From positions 34,882,756-34,946,755 of the forward strand of contig OZ026834.1 in the NCBI GenBank assembly GCA_964023205.1: a stretch of DNA of 64,000 bases, written 5' to 3'. Within the stretch, counting starts at the first letter, position 1. Each line of letters starts with the position of its first letter. A program made the position numbers and the translations under genes. Positions 1 to 14,400 of this stretch are shown here, piece by piece. This DNA comes from Lutraria lutraria. Lineage: Eukaryota > Mollusca > Bivalvia > Venerida > Mactridae. The notes beneath the pieces were generated by a model, which had not been told where the DNA came from, searched no databases, and worked only from the letters and a program-made list of their open reading frames with translations.

Positions 1-2490
1 CATGTATGTAGGCTCAGGTCAATTTCATGTGGTAAAATCCGCTTCAATGTTAATGGGCTTTTTTGCAGGATTGTAAATCTAATTCACTTCTCATTGTAGT
101 AGTCAGTTGATGGAACTTAAAAAACTTTTTTTAAATATTCATTGTTATAATTGTTGTTAATTATTGTTATAATCTCAGGAATGAAATCTGTTAATGTTCT
201 TTGCTCAGGTACTGTTATTTTACTCTTGTTATTTTCAAAAGCATAAATTTATATTATCATGCTGAAATTTTTAATTATACAAATCTAATGTTATTTTGTT
301 GATTGATTCCATGTTAGATAATTATATTGTTGTTATTTGTTTGTGTAGTGTTGTTGTTTGTTTGCTTGTATGAATATATCTATGGTAGATATTATGGTAG
401 AAAATATGAAGTACAATGATATATTAGTGAAGGACATTTAATCAAAGATGTACAGTATTTTTTAACTACCGGCATTCAATGACTTCAAGCTCAAAATTGA
501 TGTGCTTACCATTCTGTATTATGCAAAATTCAACCTGTTTTTAGAGAAATAAAGATATCAGAATTCAAATTATCCACAAAGTGTTTAAAATTTGTTGCTT
601 AAGGGTGAAAAGTACTGTTAATACTCAACAGTGCTATTTAAAATCTGTTTATATATGTATACATGTTAAATGTCTACATTAAAGTCAAGCAGTTGGACCA
701 AACAGACTTAACTTCTGTTTAAAGCCCCATAAGCTTTTTGCTATAAAACATATATGCAAAAATCAAACAATTGCTGATATTATCCCAAGATAATTATTAC
801 CGACAAAACAAGCCATTTTTCTTCTAAAAACACTCATTTCACTGTGATTTTTGCTTTTGTAAACTTGAAATATGTAGAGCGTGTGATGTCACTTTACTAT
901 GTGTGCATAGCATGACTGCGGGAAAACTCAGGTGGTCTATAAATAGTATTTACTTCAATGATATTGAAAAAAATATGATAGTAGTTTCAGAAACATTTTT
1001 TCTTGCTATTAGGTATGCACGGGAGGAAAACACACCGGATTCCTGTTATAGAACAAACAGAAACTATGACGACCAATACATTTATAAGCTTATGGGACTT
1101 TAATAAGATATATAGTCATGCAGAAATCCATTTCTCTAAAAATGTTGAATCTTGCTTTATTGCAATGATGAATTACAGAAAATCATTTTTATGTGAACAC
1201 ACATCAAGAAATAGACATGAACAATTCAGCAATTTTAAGAAAGACAATAATCAAATAAGTAATTATAAAACATTTTAATGCATAACAAATGATTAAACAA
1301 CATTACAGAAAAATGCCCATTTATCAACATGCATTGTCTGGGCTCCTTAACAAATCTATTTACATATAATACATTGACTATCACATAGCAATATTCACTT
1401 ATTAATTAATATGAGAAGTGTTTTTACAAAAAAGTGTTATGTATTCAATTCAATGTTCCAATTCAATATCATCATATAAACAATGTGTTGGTACATAGAA
1501 AACAAAAACACAACAAAAGGGCTTGAAATAAAAAATATCTATCATAAAGTCATGTAGAAATGCATTAAGCGTATCAATACTAGCACAAAATCCATATCAA
1601 AATGTAATTTTATCCACTCGTGAACGTCTTAACAGTTAAACAAAACACCATGCAATGCTTTTCTCCAGTAATAAAACATGATTTCATTTATGCTGATTAA
1701 GTTCTGGCCTATTTATAAATCTAAAAATAAAGTTTATAAAAAGGCAAGCAAAACACTTTTTCATGTAAGATATTGTATTTATAAAGTCTATCTCTAGGAT
1801 AGTATAGAATGATTAGAAAATTCAAGTCCAAGAAAATTTGGAAAAATTAAATCTCAAGTCTAACCAACTGCAACAGAAATTTTGAGCAGGCATAGTTTAC
1901 ACAACTCCCTATCATGTCGGTACAATATCACATGATGTCTTACGTATTGAAGCAGTTGGATTTCAGAATTTTCCTCAAATGATAACCAAATGAGATACAT
2001 CACACATTGTGTTAGTTTAAACTTGTTTACTTTACATAGATTGTGGAGCAAGTTCTTACTACTTATATTAACTAAACTCGATGACTGCTTCCTGGATCTG
2101 ACCAATACTTGCGCCGAAAAAAGGGATTGCGAAGGTTCCGTTCAAATTCCCCCACTGACATGATTCGAACCTGCAACCTAGTGTTAAGGAAACAATGTAA
2201 AACTATCCTTTCTTCTAGGGCTTCAACTTTACACTAATTGATATTTATCATTCTTCCATTATGAAAGATATTTCACACTAGCAAAGTATTATGATTCCTC
2301 CTACATGAATTACATTCTGATATTTCATACTGACTAAGATTTTATCACAATTCTTCATAAAGTTATGTTCACACTAATCACTGGTAGGTTTTAATTATCA
2401 TTCTTCCTTCATGAAGTTATTTTCACACTAACAGTGATGTCATCATTCGTCTTCTATGAATTAATGTTCACGCTAACCAGGTTTTTATAA
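1..2490. other. No gene seen; AT-rich flank downstream of PNPT1
   Basis: Only short chance ORFs and AT-rich sequence. A degraded tRNA-like stretch (CATGATTCGAACCTGCAACC) lies near 2160. Part may be PNPT1 3' UTR on the minus strand, but I could not place a polyadenylation signal near the stop. Confidence 0.5.
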
Positions 2491-5400
2491 TCATGATTCT
2501 TCTTTCATGAACTTAATCATTCTTCCAGGTAATGCAAATAAAACCTTCCTTGATATCCTCACTTTACCAGTGACTGGGTCACGTCCAAAATATTTTACTG
2601 TTATCATCTGATCAACTTGAAGTCCTAACGCAGTAGCATGAGACACCTACAAATGATAAATATGAATACCATTATCTAAGCCAAATTAAATATGAAAGTC
2701 TGGCTTCTGAACATTGGGTTATGCACAAAGACTCTGGTTATGAGGTTATAAAAATAGACATCGGTCAACAAATATGAGATAAATTATAGAACAGTCAAAC
2801 CTGTGATGGCCACCACCTCAGAATAAAGGTCACTTTGTGAATAAAGGCAATTTTTTAAACTTAGAAAAAAATGCCATTATTTATTAGAACAAAATGACCT
2901 TTGAATGAAGGTCACCTGTCAGTAAAGGTCACATTTTGTCTTTCCCTAGGGTGACCTTTGTTGATGGGTTCAACTGCATTAACTAAAAAAACATTACCTG
3001 TCTATGGTCAAGCTGTGAGTTGGGTAAAAACACAGGTTCCATTGCCGGATGAAGCTGTACCATTACACCACTATCCCTGAAATAAAAAAATTAACAATCA
3101 CAGTAAAAAAAGTAACACAAAAGATTTAGCCAAAATTGTTTCACCTTCACAATGCAGCTATTCTCATGAGACCCAGTATTAGTATGCAGAAATAAAGTTT
3201 CCACTTTTCCCATTGGATTTCTTTTCATTGACAGTTCATGGATAATAAGCCAAACTAAAGCACTTGGATTCTGAACTGGTGCAAACCTTGTTCTCCACAA
3301 GTCACTTCTTACTACACTTGAATAAGTGTTGGAGGAGTATAAAGGGACTCCAACACAATTTCTTCAATGATACCGCTAGGACTGAAAACTGACTTTGTAT
3401 ATTTATCTTCAATAAAACGTGATTCACTGTAAGGTATTCATATTATGAAATTCTACAAGAATAGTGATTACTGTTTTTAAGGATAATTTCATACTAGAAA
3501 TTAAAACCACACTTGAGCCAAAAAATTTGGTTTCACTATCAATGTAATCTTATTATCAAGTAGAACTATCGAGGAAATACTGAAAACAGGTCCAACATAA
3601 AACCAGTCGATAATATTATCATAAGGTATTCTCAATACTGAAGTGGTCAAGAGCTGTTGATTAACCATACAGTACAATAGTTTTACTATATTTCACTAGT
3701 CCACTCACCTAATTTCAGTAATTTTGCCTTCATAAACTGCACCGAATTCCAAATTAGGCGCTCTCTGAAAAATACATAAAGTTTTTATGTTAAATAACAC
3801 ACTATTACACAACATGTTTGCTCTCAAGTAAATTAGCTTGAAATACATCAATATAGGATAATTCAAATCTCTAAGGACCTGAAAATCCTTAAGATCATAA
3901 GCTTTTGCAAACAATTTTCCCTTCAAGAATTAATTAATTGGGAAGAAAAAAACTATTTCAAGTTATCTGACCGGGAACTTCAATGGGGCCAAGGTCAAAC
4001 ATTTGTACGGAGGGGGGGGGGGGGGGGACACCTTAGAATGGTCACTTACTTCACATTCAAGTTCAAAGTCTAAACAAAACCAATTCTAAATGTTAGTTAT
4101 TGACAATCTTTGGACAAAGAAGAAGTATGAAGCAGGAAACTGATTCTTTATTTAAATGAAGAAGTTCCAAAAATACAGTCGATACACAGCCATAGTGAAC
4201 ACAAACAGAGTGCAGCATCAGCAACAATGAAGTATAATTTTTTCTCTGAACAAACTAATCTTAAGTTCATTTTATTTCATTAAAGTCCCGAGAAGTTCTC
4301 TACAACTGTGTTCTTCTATAATCAGAGCATATTTAAATATACAGTCAAAACTGTGGTCAAGGCCCACCCTTGGGAAAGATATAAAATGGTATTTATTGAC
4401 CAGTGGCCTTTATTTGGAGGTGGCCACAAACACAGGTTTGACTTTAGTACCTTTGTCTCCAGCCAAGAATTTGTCATTTCTTTTGCTTCTTTTAAAGCGT
4501 CTGAGTTTGGTGCAAATATTTCATAAGTAGACTCATCGACGGTAGTAACACTGACTCCTAAACAATACAAAGGATATTCAAATACAAGTTATTAAGTTTT
4601 CATGTAAAACAGATTCCTTAAAATATATAAAATATATCCCTACAAATTATGAAATTTTAATGATAACATTTTTTTGAAAGGATGTGTAATAAAATGAAGT
4701 GTTGACAAATTAAGTCCATAAACAAATTAACTTCAAAATGTCGGGAAATAAAACTGTTTCCAAAACTGAGTACCAATTATAATTTACTCAACAAAACTGC
4801 AATTACTGTCTTTGAAATAAATCCAGGAAGTTGAATGTTGCAAATGTTTCAGTCACACACTGACTAATTAACTTACCAGCTTCTGCCTGCAATTTCTTTA
4901 AATTAATGCCACCTATCCCAAGAAATTGTCCTCTTTTTGCCGGTGTCACTGTAATTCTCTCTGCAAGGGAGACAACTCTCAAATAATAAATAAACAAATG
5001 TGTTTATACAGTAAAGCCTTACAGAAAAAAACCACAGAAAAAACATGGTATTTTCTTCTACCATATATTTCAATGGTAACAGGAAAATCACACATATCCA
5101 CCCAAAATTACAACTATCTCATTAAAGGCCTATTAGCTTTTTAAATTTAGTAATACTGAACAACAGAATAAATGATGGTAAAATATAAGAAATATATATC
5201 ATTTGCTCTAAACCAATACTTACATGTACAAGATGCCCTTCTTTAGCCACATCTTGTAAAAAAGATGTTTGATGTTTTTTCTTTATTTTTGCAATATCAC
5301 AGGAAAAATTCTGTACTACATTTCTACATGCACTTTGCGATTAAAAATGAAAATTTTGGAATGTTTTTATTGAAAATAAAAGTCAATTTCACTGATAAGA

Positions 5401-8400
5401 CATCTTTCTAGGTAAAATAAGACCTACTTTAATTTCAACATCTAAAAAGCTAATGGGCTTTAAGTAAACCACTAATTATAAAACATGTTTTCAATATTCT
5501 GTCTATACTACAACTGACGACATATACACTTAGACCATTTCCTTTGTTCCCAAATTCAGTCTTATAATTTATGTAATTCTTACAATATACAAATGGAATC
5601 CAAAAATAAGTAAATAGCAAACTGTAGGTTATTAAATATTCTTATACTTTATTTTTCACTGTAGTTTATCAAGCACCAACAGTTCAGTTCTAAAGGTTCA
5701 TTTGACAACTTTTCATGATCATGTAAAATTTGCCTGGTCCAGAGTGAAATACAAACTCAGTGGTAAGGGGCTAGCGATTACTGAATTAAGAGACAGTAAC
5801 CAATTGACAACAGACATCTACTATCTTACATTCTAATATGATCTGCAATATTGTCAATTTAAATAAACAAGTAATCAACCTTCACTTAATTCAATGATAA
5901 AAAAATGCTGCCTGTTCCATTCAACCCTAAAAATAGTAACCTAGCAATTATCATTATGGCTTATAAGAAAGTAAAATACAGATAACTATAATTATCTGCC
6001 CTTGAAATGACCTAAAATAAGCTTTGATGAAATCTGATTAATTTTGTTAGTTATACAATAAATTTCTTTATACTGCTTTTTAAGTGAACATGATTGCATT
6101 TAACGATGCGCTAAATAATATCATATAAACATATTAAACATGCGGAATGGGACATTCCATAATGGTTAAATTTTATCAAATAAACGAAAACTATGGACTG
6201 CGGTGCGAAGCTAAAAAATTGCATTCAGTTATCATGCAATTATTCAGCCTTGACAGTTAATTATATCACACTATACTAACCTGTTACAGGTCCACAGGAT
6301 TTAATGCTCTCTCTAGGTTTCTTTATAGCAGTTCCAGACATGATATTAGTTATTTGATTGATTTTTACTGTAAAATAAATATTTCCAATTAGTTAGTCAG
6401 ATATGTAAGGTCGTAAGTATTTAACAACATGCAAAAAGGATAAATTTACAAACATATAATTATGTAAAGGCCACCCTGTAAATAAAGGTTATTCTTTTAA
6501 GTCTTTGAATAAAGAGATTGCCAAATTAAAGGCCTCATTTTGTCTTTCCTAGGGAAGGCCTCATAAATGTGTGACTATTTTTATATATATATAGTAAACT
6601 TAATTTGAATCAAAATCTATTTTTTGCAAAATGAATTTCATAAATTAGCAATATGATATACATGTATTTCGTTTCATTGGAAATTATATTTTCAAAATTT
6701 CACATTTCTAAAATGATATATGGTTATTATTTTATTAGTAATTCACTAAGACAGGTATTTCATCATTAGAAGAGAAAACCAACATAAGGCAGTGAACTAA
6801 AGAGTGATAGTCTAAGAAAAAGTTAATCCTATATACTAGTAACATGTATATTAGAACAAATAAACTTATTATAAATGTGCTAACCTTAAAAAATAAGCAC
6901 ACAAACATCACAAAAGTTTATCAACATTATATTTGAAATAACATACATTTCCCGAGTGTCAAGGCTTGATTGACAAGTTCAACAGGAATTCCTGGAATCT
7001 TTAAATCCATCTGTATAGCCGTGATACCAGATTTAGTACCTCCTATCTTCATATCCATATCACCCATATAATCCTCAATACCCTGTAAACAGTAAGACAA
7101 ATAAGCTGTAGAATAATGCTTGAATACTACACTTTTTCACTGTTCTAATAACAATTCTACACTACACTAATAACAATTTTCCACTACTCTAATAACAATT
7201 TTTCACTACTCTAATAACAATTTTCACTACTCTAGTGACAATTTCTCACCACACTAATAACAATTTTCCACTACTCTAATAACAATTTTTCACCACACTA
7301 ATAACAATTTTCACTACTCTAATAACAATTTCTCACCACACTAATAACAATTTTCCACTACTCTAATAACAATTTTTCACTACTCTAATAAAAAATTTCA
7401 CTACTCTAATAACAATTTCTCACTACTCTAATAACAAATTTTCACTACTCTAATAAAAAATTTCACTACTCTAATAACAATTTTTCACTACTCTAATAAC
7501 AATTTTCACTACTCTAGTGACGATTCTACATCTATGTATAAAACGCATTCGCATTTTTCACCCAATTTTCATGAAAATACAAGCATCTTATATGCAAGTG
7601 ATTACTGTTAGATCACATCTTCAGTCTGAATTTGACCTGAATAAGTAAATGAATGTCTTACCAATAAGTCTGTAAGTAAATGATACTTCTTATTAGACTG
7701 TTCGTCTGCAATTAGACCAATAGCCACACCAGCAGCAGCTTCCTTTACTGGAACTCCAGCATCCATCAGAGCTAAACTTCCACCACATATTGATGCCATT
7801 GAGGATGACCCTATGTAAAACAAGAGAGAGAAACTGTGACCTTGAAACACTTACACAGTGAGAAAAGGCGCTAACCCGAAGGACACTTGTTTTGGTACCA
7901 GTTTTTTGTTATGATCTTCTCATTCTCTGATTTAGAGTGAATACCAGTACGTATAACCAGGATTTCTTGAGATCAGTCTCCAAGCTAGAATCTCAGTTTC
8001 ATTCTCAACTTATTTCGGGCCCATATGAATTAGGGCTGTGGCGAGTATTTAGAGTACTCTGATAATCACAAATCAAATTGAACAAGAGTGCAAAATTTCA
8101 CAAAATACGACCGTCTAAAGGTTTAGGATACCATGAGTGGCAAATTATATATCTTTTTAAAATATGCAACATTTTATAAATATGACATGTAGCACCATTC
8201 ACATTTTTTCTCGAAATCCAGACAGCCTTGTGATCTGAGAAATATAAACACTTCCAGCACACTTCATTTTTAGTCAATTTTCAATGTATCAAGGGGCATA
8301 ACTGACAAGTGCCTATTGAATTTGACCAATATTTTGTGCCCAGGAATATATTTACACAGTTTGGTGAAGATAGAATGGTAATTATGCTGAATGTTTAAAA

Positions 8401-11400
8401 CGCACTTTGTGACCCTGTGAACCAGTTTTTGACCCGACATAACCCATATTGGAAGCTGACCTAGATATCATGTAGATGCAACTTCTGCCCAAGTTTGGTG
8501 AAGATCTGATGTACACTACTTGAATAAGAGTCAGTATATCGTGTTGAATGTTTAAAATGCACTTAGTGACCATATGACCTAGTTTTTGACCCAACATAAC
8601 CCATATTCGAACTTGACCTAGATCATCTAGATGCAACTACTGACCAAGTTGGGTGAAGATCGGATGAACACTATTTGAATTAGAGTCTGGACAACATGTT
8701 GAATGTTTAAAATGCACTAAGTGACCCTATGACCTAGTTTTTGACCCGGCATGACCATATTCAAACTTGACCTAGATATCATCTAGATGCAACTTCTGAC
8801 CAAGTTTGGTGAAGATCAGATGTACACTACTTGAATTAGAGTCCGGACAATGTGCTGGACGCAAATGCCCGCCCGCCCACTCGCCCGAAAAATCGAGTAT
8901 GAAGAATCTTTATTACAGAGATTCGTGCTTCGCGATCTTGTTTTTTATCATGAAGTGTATTCTTTCTTCTAAAAATCCCTATTCTCTGACTATATATTGT
9001 CTCATCATAGACTACTTTTTTGCCAAGAGGTCCAATCGGATCTTTAAGTATTGGGTCACAGGCTCAAACCACAAAATGATGCTGGTAAATCCATTAATTA
9101 GAAGGGAGTACGTATAAATGTAAGCCATAAAACAATTAATATTCATTTACTCATTATTTCTAATAGAAGGAAATTAAATTTAACTGTTTTCAGGACTGCA
9201 ATGTTGAAGTTTTAGATGGGTTACTCGATAACAAAAGATCCGTGATTTGATTTGTGGATCTTAAGTGTTGAATCATGGATTGGATCAGAATGCCACTTAC
9301 CCAACGATCCACAGCCCTAATATGAATGTTTGTAATTAGTGTTAGTAATGGTTTCAAACAGATGACTGGTACAGAATACAGTTCGTAATGTAGCACAATC
9401 TTACATGGCAGCTGATTCACCTCACCAATTTTCCTGGGCCCGTATTCAATATACATCTTAAGATTTTTTTTAACTTAAGTCGAAATTTTTACTTAAGTTT
9501 AATTTTTGATCATGGTAAAAGTTTGTAAACCAGTCATCAAAAGTGTGAAAATGAATTATCATTTTCATAATTGGCATCTTCAGAACAAAGATAAAATCAT
9601 AGTAATATGATTTCCTCCTTTATATTAGTACAAAAGAGTTAAGGAAAAATATAACTTAAGTTAAAAAATTACTTAAGATGTTTATTGAATACCTTACCAC
9701 AAGGAATCGGCAATTTCTCTCGCATGTGAAGGGAAATCAACATAGTTGTCAAATTTCCATGAAAGGGTATGATCTGCCACAACCAGGAATCAAACCTAGG
9801 TCACCGGGTTACAAATCAAGCACACTAATCACTGGACCTTGGCTCACATTCTTAATACAATGAATTTCAGTCCTTATCACGATATTAATTTTAGACTTTA
9901 TGGGTATAAAACTGTAACTCTGAATACGGATATAAATTTTATTCACATACCATTTGATTCTAATACTTCTGAGGTAAGTCTGATACTAAATGGAAAATTA
10001 GCAGGAATTATTGCACGAAGTCCCTTCTCAGCTAATGCCCCTGAAAGAAAGCACATTCCAAATAGATTTCAAACATTTGAATTATACCTTTCAGCTAAAC
10101 AAACAGTATAACCAAACATAATGGAAAGCAGTTAACATTAAATTGACAGGCTAATAATTCCTGATGAAATGAGGGATAAAAGTAAACTGTGAATAAAGGC
10201 TACCTTTAGGAAAAACAAAACATGACCTTTACTTACAGGTGGTCTACATTCAGAGGTTCTAAATAATCAATGAAGTTATAAAAGAATGACCTTTATTCAA
10301 AGATGGTCACTAACACAGGTTTGACTGCATTTTACAAAAAAATATAGTCTATTAATAATCATCAATCACTTCAAGTTGTTACATCAAACCCATTCCCCTA
10401 CTTACCATGCCCTAGTTCTCTTCTATTTTTTAGACCAGGTGACTTAACTTCATTTGTAGCATAAGCAGGAAACTAAACAAAACAAGGTAGAAATATTCAC
10501 ATAATAATTACATAATTCCAATTTGTAATGTTTTATTTGGGTTTAACGCCATTTTCAACGATTTTCAGCTATACACAGTGGCCGATTTCACCTAACCAGT
10601 TTTCCTGGACTGTATTCTAACTAGTACTAAATTACTTTTCCACTAGGAACCAGCAATCTTCCACTAGGAACCAGCAATCATCCACTAGGAACCAGCAACT
10701 AGTCCACATGTGGAGGAAAATCAACATTTTTCATGGAAGGGTATAACCAGCTGGAGTTGAAATCTAACACAGACTGCTGGGTTACAAATGTAGGGTACTA
10801 AACTCTGGAACACAGCTTCTGTGTTCGCTAATTTGTAACAAGGGCCTAGATGGCCCTATGTCGGTCACCTGAGCATTGTAACACTAAGGGATAATTTGAT
10901 CGAGGAAAGGTTATTTGACATGATATTTGAATTATCTACCAAAACTCTTAAGTAGGTATTGAAATCAACTGACCCCCGGGGCTGGGCCAATATTGACCAA
11001 GGGCCATGATTTGAACATACATTTTTACTTGGTAGAGTTCAACAAGAAAATGCTACATCCGAAATATCTAAGCCCTAGGCCTTGTGGTTTTTGACAAGAT
11101 TTTTAAATTTTCCTATATGGGCCTTTATAAATCTAGTGACCCCAGGGCAGAGCCAACCCCCAACCAAAATTAGAACTAACTAAATAGAGGTCTGCTAGAC
11201 AATGCTACATACCAAATATCTTGGCTCTAGGCCATGTGGTTTTGGACAAGAATTTTTTTTAAATTTTCCTATATAAAATAGAGTAAACCCTTGGATGGGG
11301 CCAATTTTGATCCCCGGGCCATAGGGCAATAATTTGAACAAACTTGGTAGAGGTCCACTAGACAATACCACATACAAAATATTGAACCTCTAGGCCTTGT

Positions 11401-14400
11401 AGTTTTAGACAAGAAGATTTTTAAATTTTCCTATATAAGTCTATATAAATCAAGTGAGCCCCGGGGCGGTGAGAATTTTGACCCTAGGGCAATAATTTGA
11501 ACAAACTTGGTAGAGGTCTACTAGACAATGCTACATACCAAATATCTAAGCTCTAGGTCGAGAAGATTTTAAAAAAAAATCCTTCCAGTTGCTATGGCAA
11601 CCACAGTTCTTCATGGAATGGAATTCTTTGAACAACTTTGGAAGAGCTTCAAGCAAGGAACACACCTGTGAAGTTTTATTGAAATTGACCCAGTGGTTTA
11701 GGAGGAGATGTTGTTTAAAGAAATTGTTGACGACGGACATAGCTCGATCCTAAAAGCTCACCTTGGCACTCTGTGCCAGGTGGAGTGCCCGGTGAGCTAA
11801 AAAAATACCAATCTTATGAATTTGATATAGATAAATAATAATTAAGACTTCATTTTATCAATGACACAAATTTAAAGGTAGTCAAACATATAGTCCTGTT
11901 AATTTCAGAATTACAGTTAAACCTTGAAACTTTAAGCATCTTTGGATCCAATATATAAATCAGTCTCTATAAAGGGGTGGTTTTATTATAAAGTAGAAGT
12001 ACAGAGTAAAATAAAGTCAGAAAACCAGAAATGTTTGTAAAACACAAATGCCCCCTCATGACCTTGTCCTTTGACATACTGACCTAAAAATCGATAGGGG
12101 TGATCTACATGCGATGACCAACCTTCCAACCAAATCTGAAGAGCTTAGGCCAAATTGTTCTCGACAAGGTTTCATTACGGACGGACAGACTGACTGACCG
12201 ACATGTACAAAGCACTATATCATATCCCCTTTTCTTCAAAAGGGGACATAATAAGTATCTATCATAATAAGGTCTTACTATAAAAAATCGCCTGTAGTAA
12301 TCTTAATTACAGACATTTCTTGATTTAGAACAGCAAAAAATAATTGCGAAGTCTCTTTCATAATAATTTTTTAAGACTACATGTAGTAAAAAAATACCTC
12401 ATAATGAAGCATAAAATTCTTTTCTTTCATGGCTCTGAAAGAAATATTGAATAAATATTATAAATTACAGAATGAATCACAATATCCTTCACTATGGGAG
12501 AGAAGAAATCTGTTTTTTAAGCTCAGCAGGGCTTTAATCTGAGGTTTATTTGGTTCTATTATATCAACAAATTGGTAATTACAGCTGTTGTACACAGGTA
12601 GCTGTTTCAAACAAACAGTTAAAACATTTACACATGTTTGACTGTACATTAATTACAAAAAAGTTCTACATCCACAAGGTAACATCAAGGTTATTCGGCA
12701 ACTTATCCAGATTTCTGTTGGAAGAAGACCCTAGGCATACACCTGGGAAGAACCAACCAATTTTTCAGGTCACAGGTGAGATTCTAATTCACAGCTGTAA
12801 GGGGCTAGTGATTACAAATCATAAATCATAATCATGACCATGGAAGCCCCCGAAAAAGTTTGAATTTTGAATTTTTTTATAGAATGATAAAGATAAAATG
12901 TATAAATACAATAGATCTACAACAATACAAAATTCATACAAACCCTGTGAGCACTGATATGGGATCAACTTTCATAGATGCTTGAAGTGAGTCAAAGGTC
13001 ACAGTACTCAATACCTGGGTCTGACCTCTTTGAAATAAAGCTGAACCATGAAGAGGCTTAAACAAGTCCACAGAACAAGTGATTGGTCTCAGATCCTGCA
13101 TAGTACGACCATCACACCTGTGTAAATAGTTTTCAGTAGAAGTAAAACAGGCTCATGTTTATGACTACAGTAGGTAAATTAAGCCATGAAGATAGCTTAT
13201 GCGTAGAACTAAGTTGCTGGCTTCAGATAATCAGACCTACACTATTTTTTTTCTGCTGATCCTAAACTTTTTTCAGTGTCAGTTAATTTCTTACAGATAT
13301 AACGAACTTTTTCTCCAAACTCAAAAAAAAATCTTTAAAAAAGAATCTAAGATCTCCCTGTCCAAATGCTGACATCCTAACCACTTGCCTACAGGTTGTG
13401 GTAGTATGTACTCAAAGAAAGACTTTAAACATAACTTTCACTTAACGGTTCACACAAACTTAAGGAAATAGATATCATTTGAATGATTTTTTAGTTAAAA
13501 CATTGCCATCTTTATATCAAAATATGGCTAGTTTTAAATGACACCTATAGAAATAAAATGTCAAATGTTACCTTTTATTTTTATACACAATCTGATCTCT
13601 GAACAATTTTTTTATCACAATACTGACTGCTTCATGTAGAAGTAAAGAAGAATATTCTTCAGATGCATATTTCTCTGAAATAAAACCACTTCCTGAATAA
13701 TAACAGCTACAATTCCCCCTTCTTCCTCATAAAATGTGTCAAAAAACTGATTAGGGCTGAAGACCAATAAAATAGGTATCTTTCATGCGTGTGCAAACTA
13801 AAATTCAGGAACACTTCATGATCATGAGATAAACCTGGTGCTTGTGATATCGCTGCTCATAATAACAAAGTTTAACTGTAATGTAATTATTCAAGAAAAC
13901 ACTAAAACCGTGATCTACTGTATACAAAGCTCATCTTCGTAAATGATCAAAAACTTAAGTTGATTTAAGCAACTTTACCTGATAAGCCTTTAACTATACG
14001 GTGTCTGACATTTTGTAAATCTTTGTCTCTAGATACCTGAAAGGATACAGATCATATAAGACCAAGGTCATCACTGACTAATTATTTACATACAGCAATC
14101 ACTAAAAGAGTGTTCGTTTGCAGTAACCCTACCTAGAAATTTTCAGTGTGTAGGTAGGAGCTTTTTTCAGTGATTGTTTTGAATAGAATCCAATATACAA
14201 GTCAGAATGCTTTTTTAATGAGAAAAAAAATTACCCAAGAGGTACTAAAAAATTGGGTAAGGGCCTTTTATGGCAAGTTGGTAGTGTTATTTCAAACAAA
14301 AGATTTTTAAGAATATCATGAGGCCTAATTTCAGCAGTTTATTTCTTCTATCATTTCAATGACTGTGAGTAAAAGAATGGATGAGAGGGGCCTTCTTGGT

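Noticed and set aside
4010..4028. G-run as a possible G-quadruplex
   Set aside because: A plain homopolymer in an intron; similar C-runs at 25139 and 50995 suggest slippage, nothing more can be supported.
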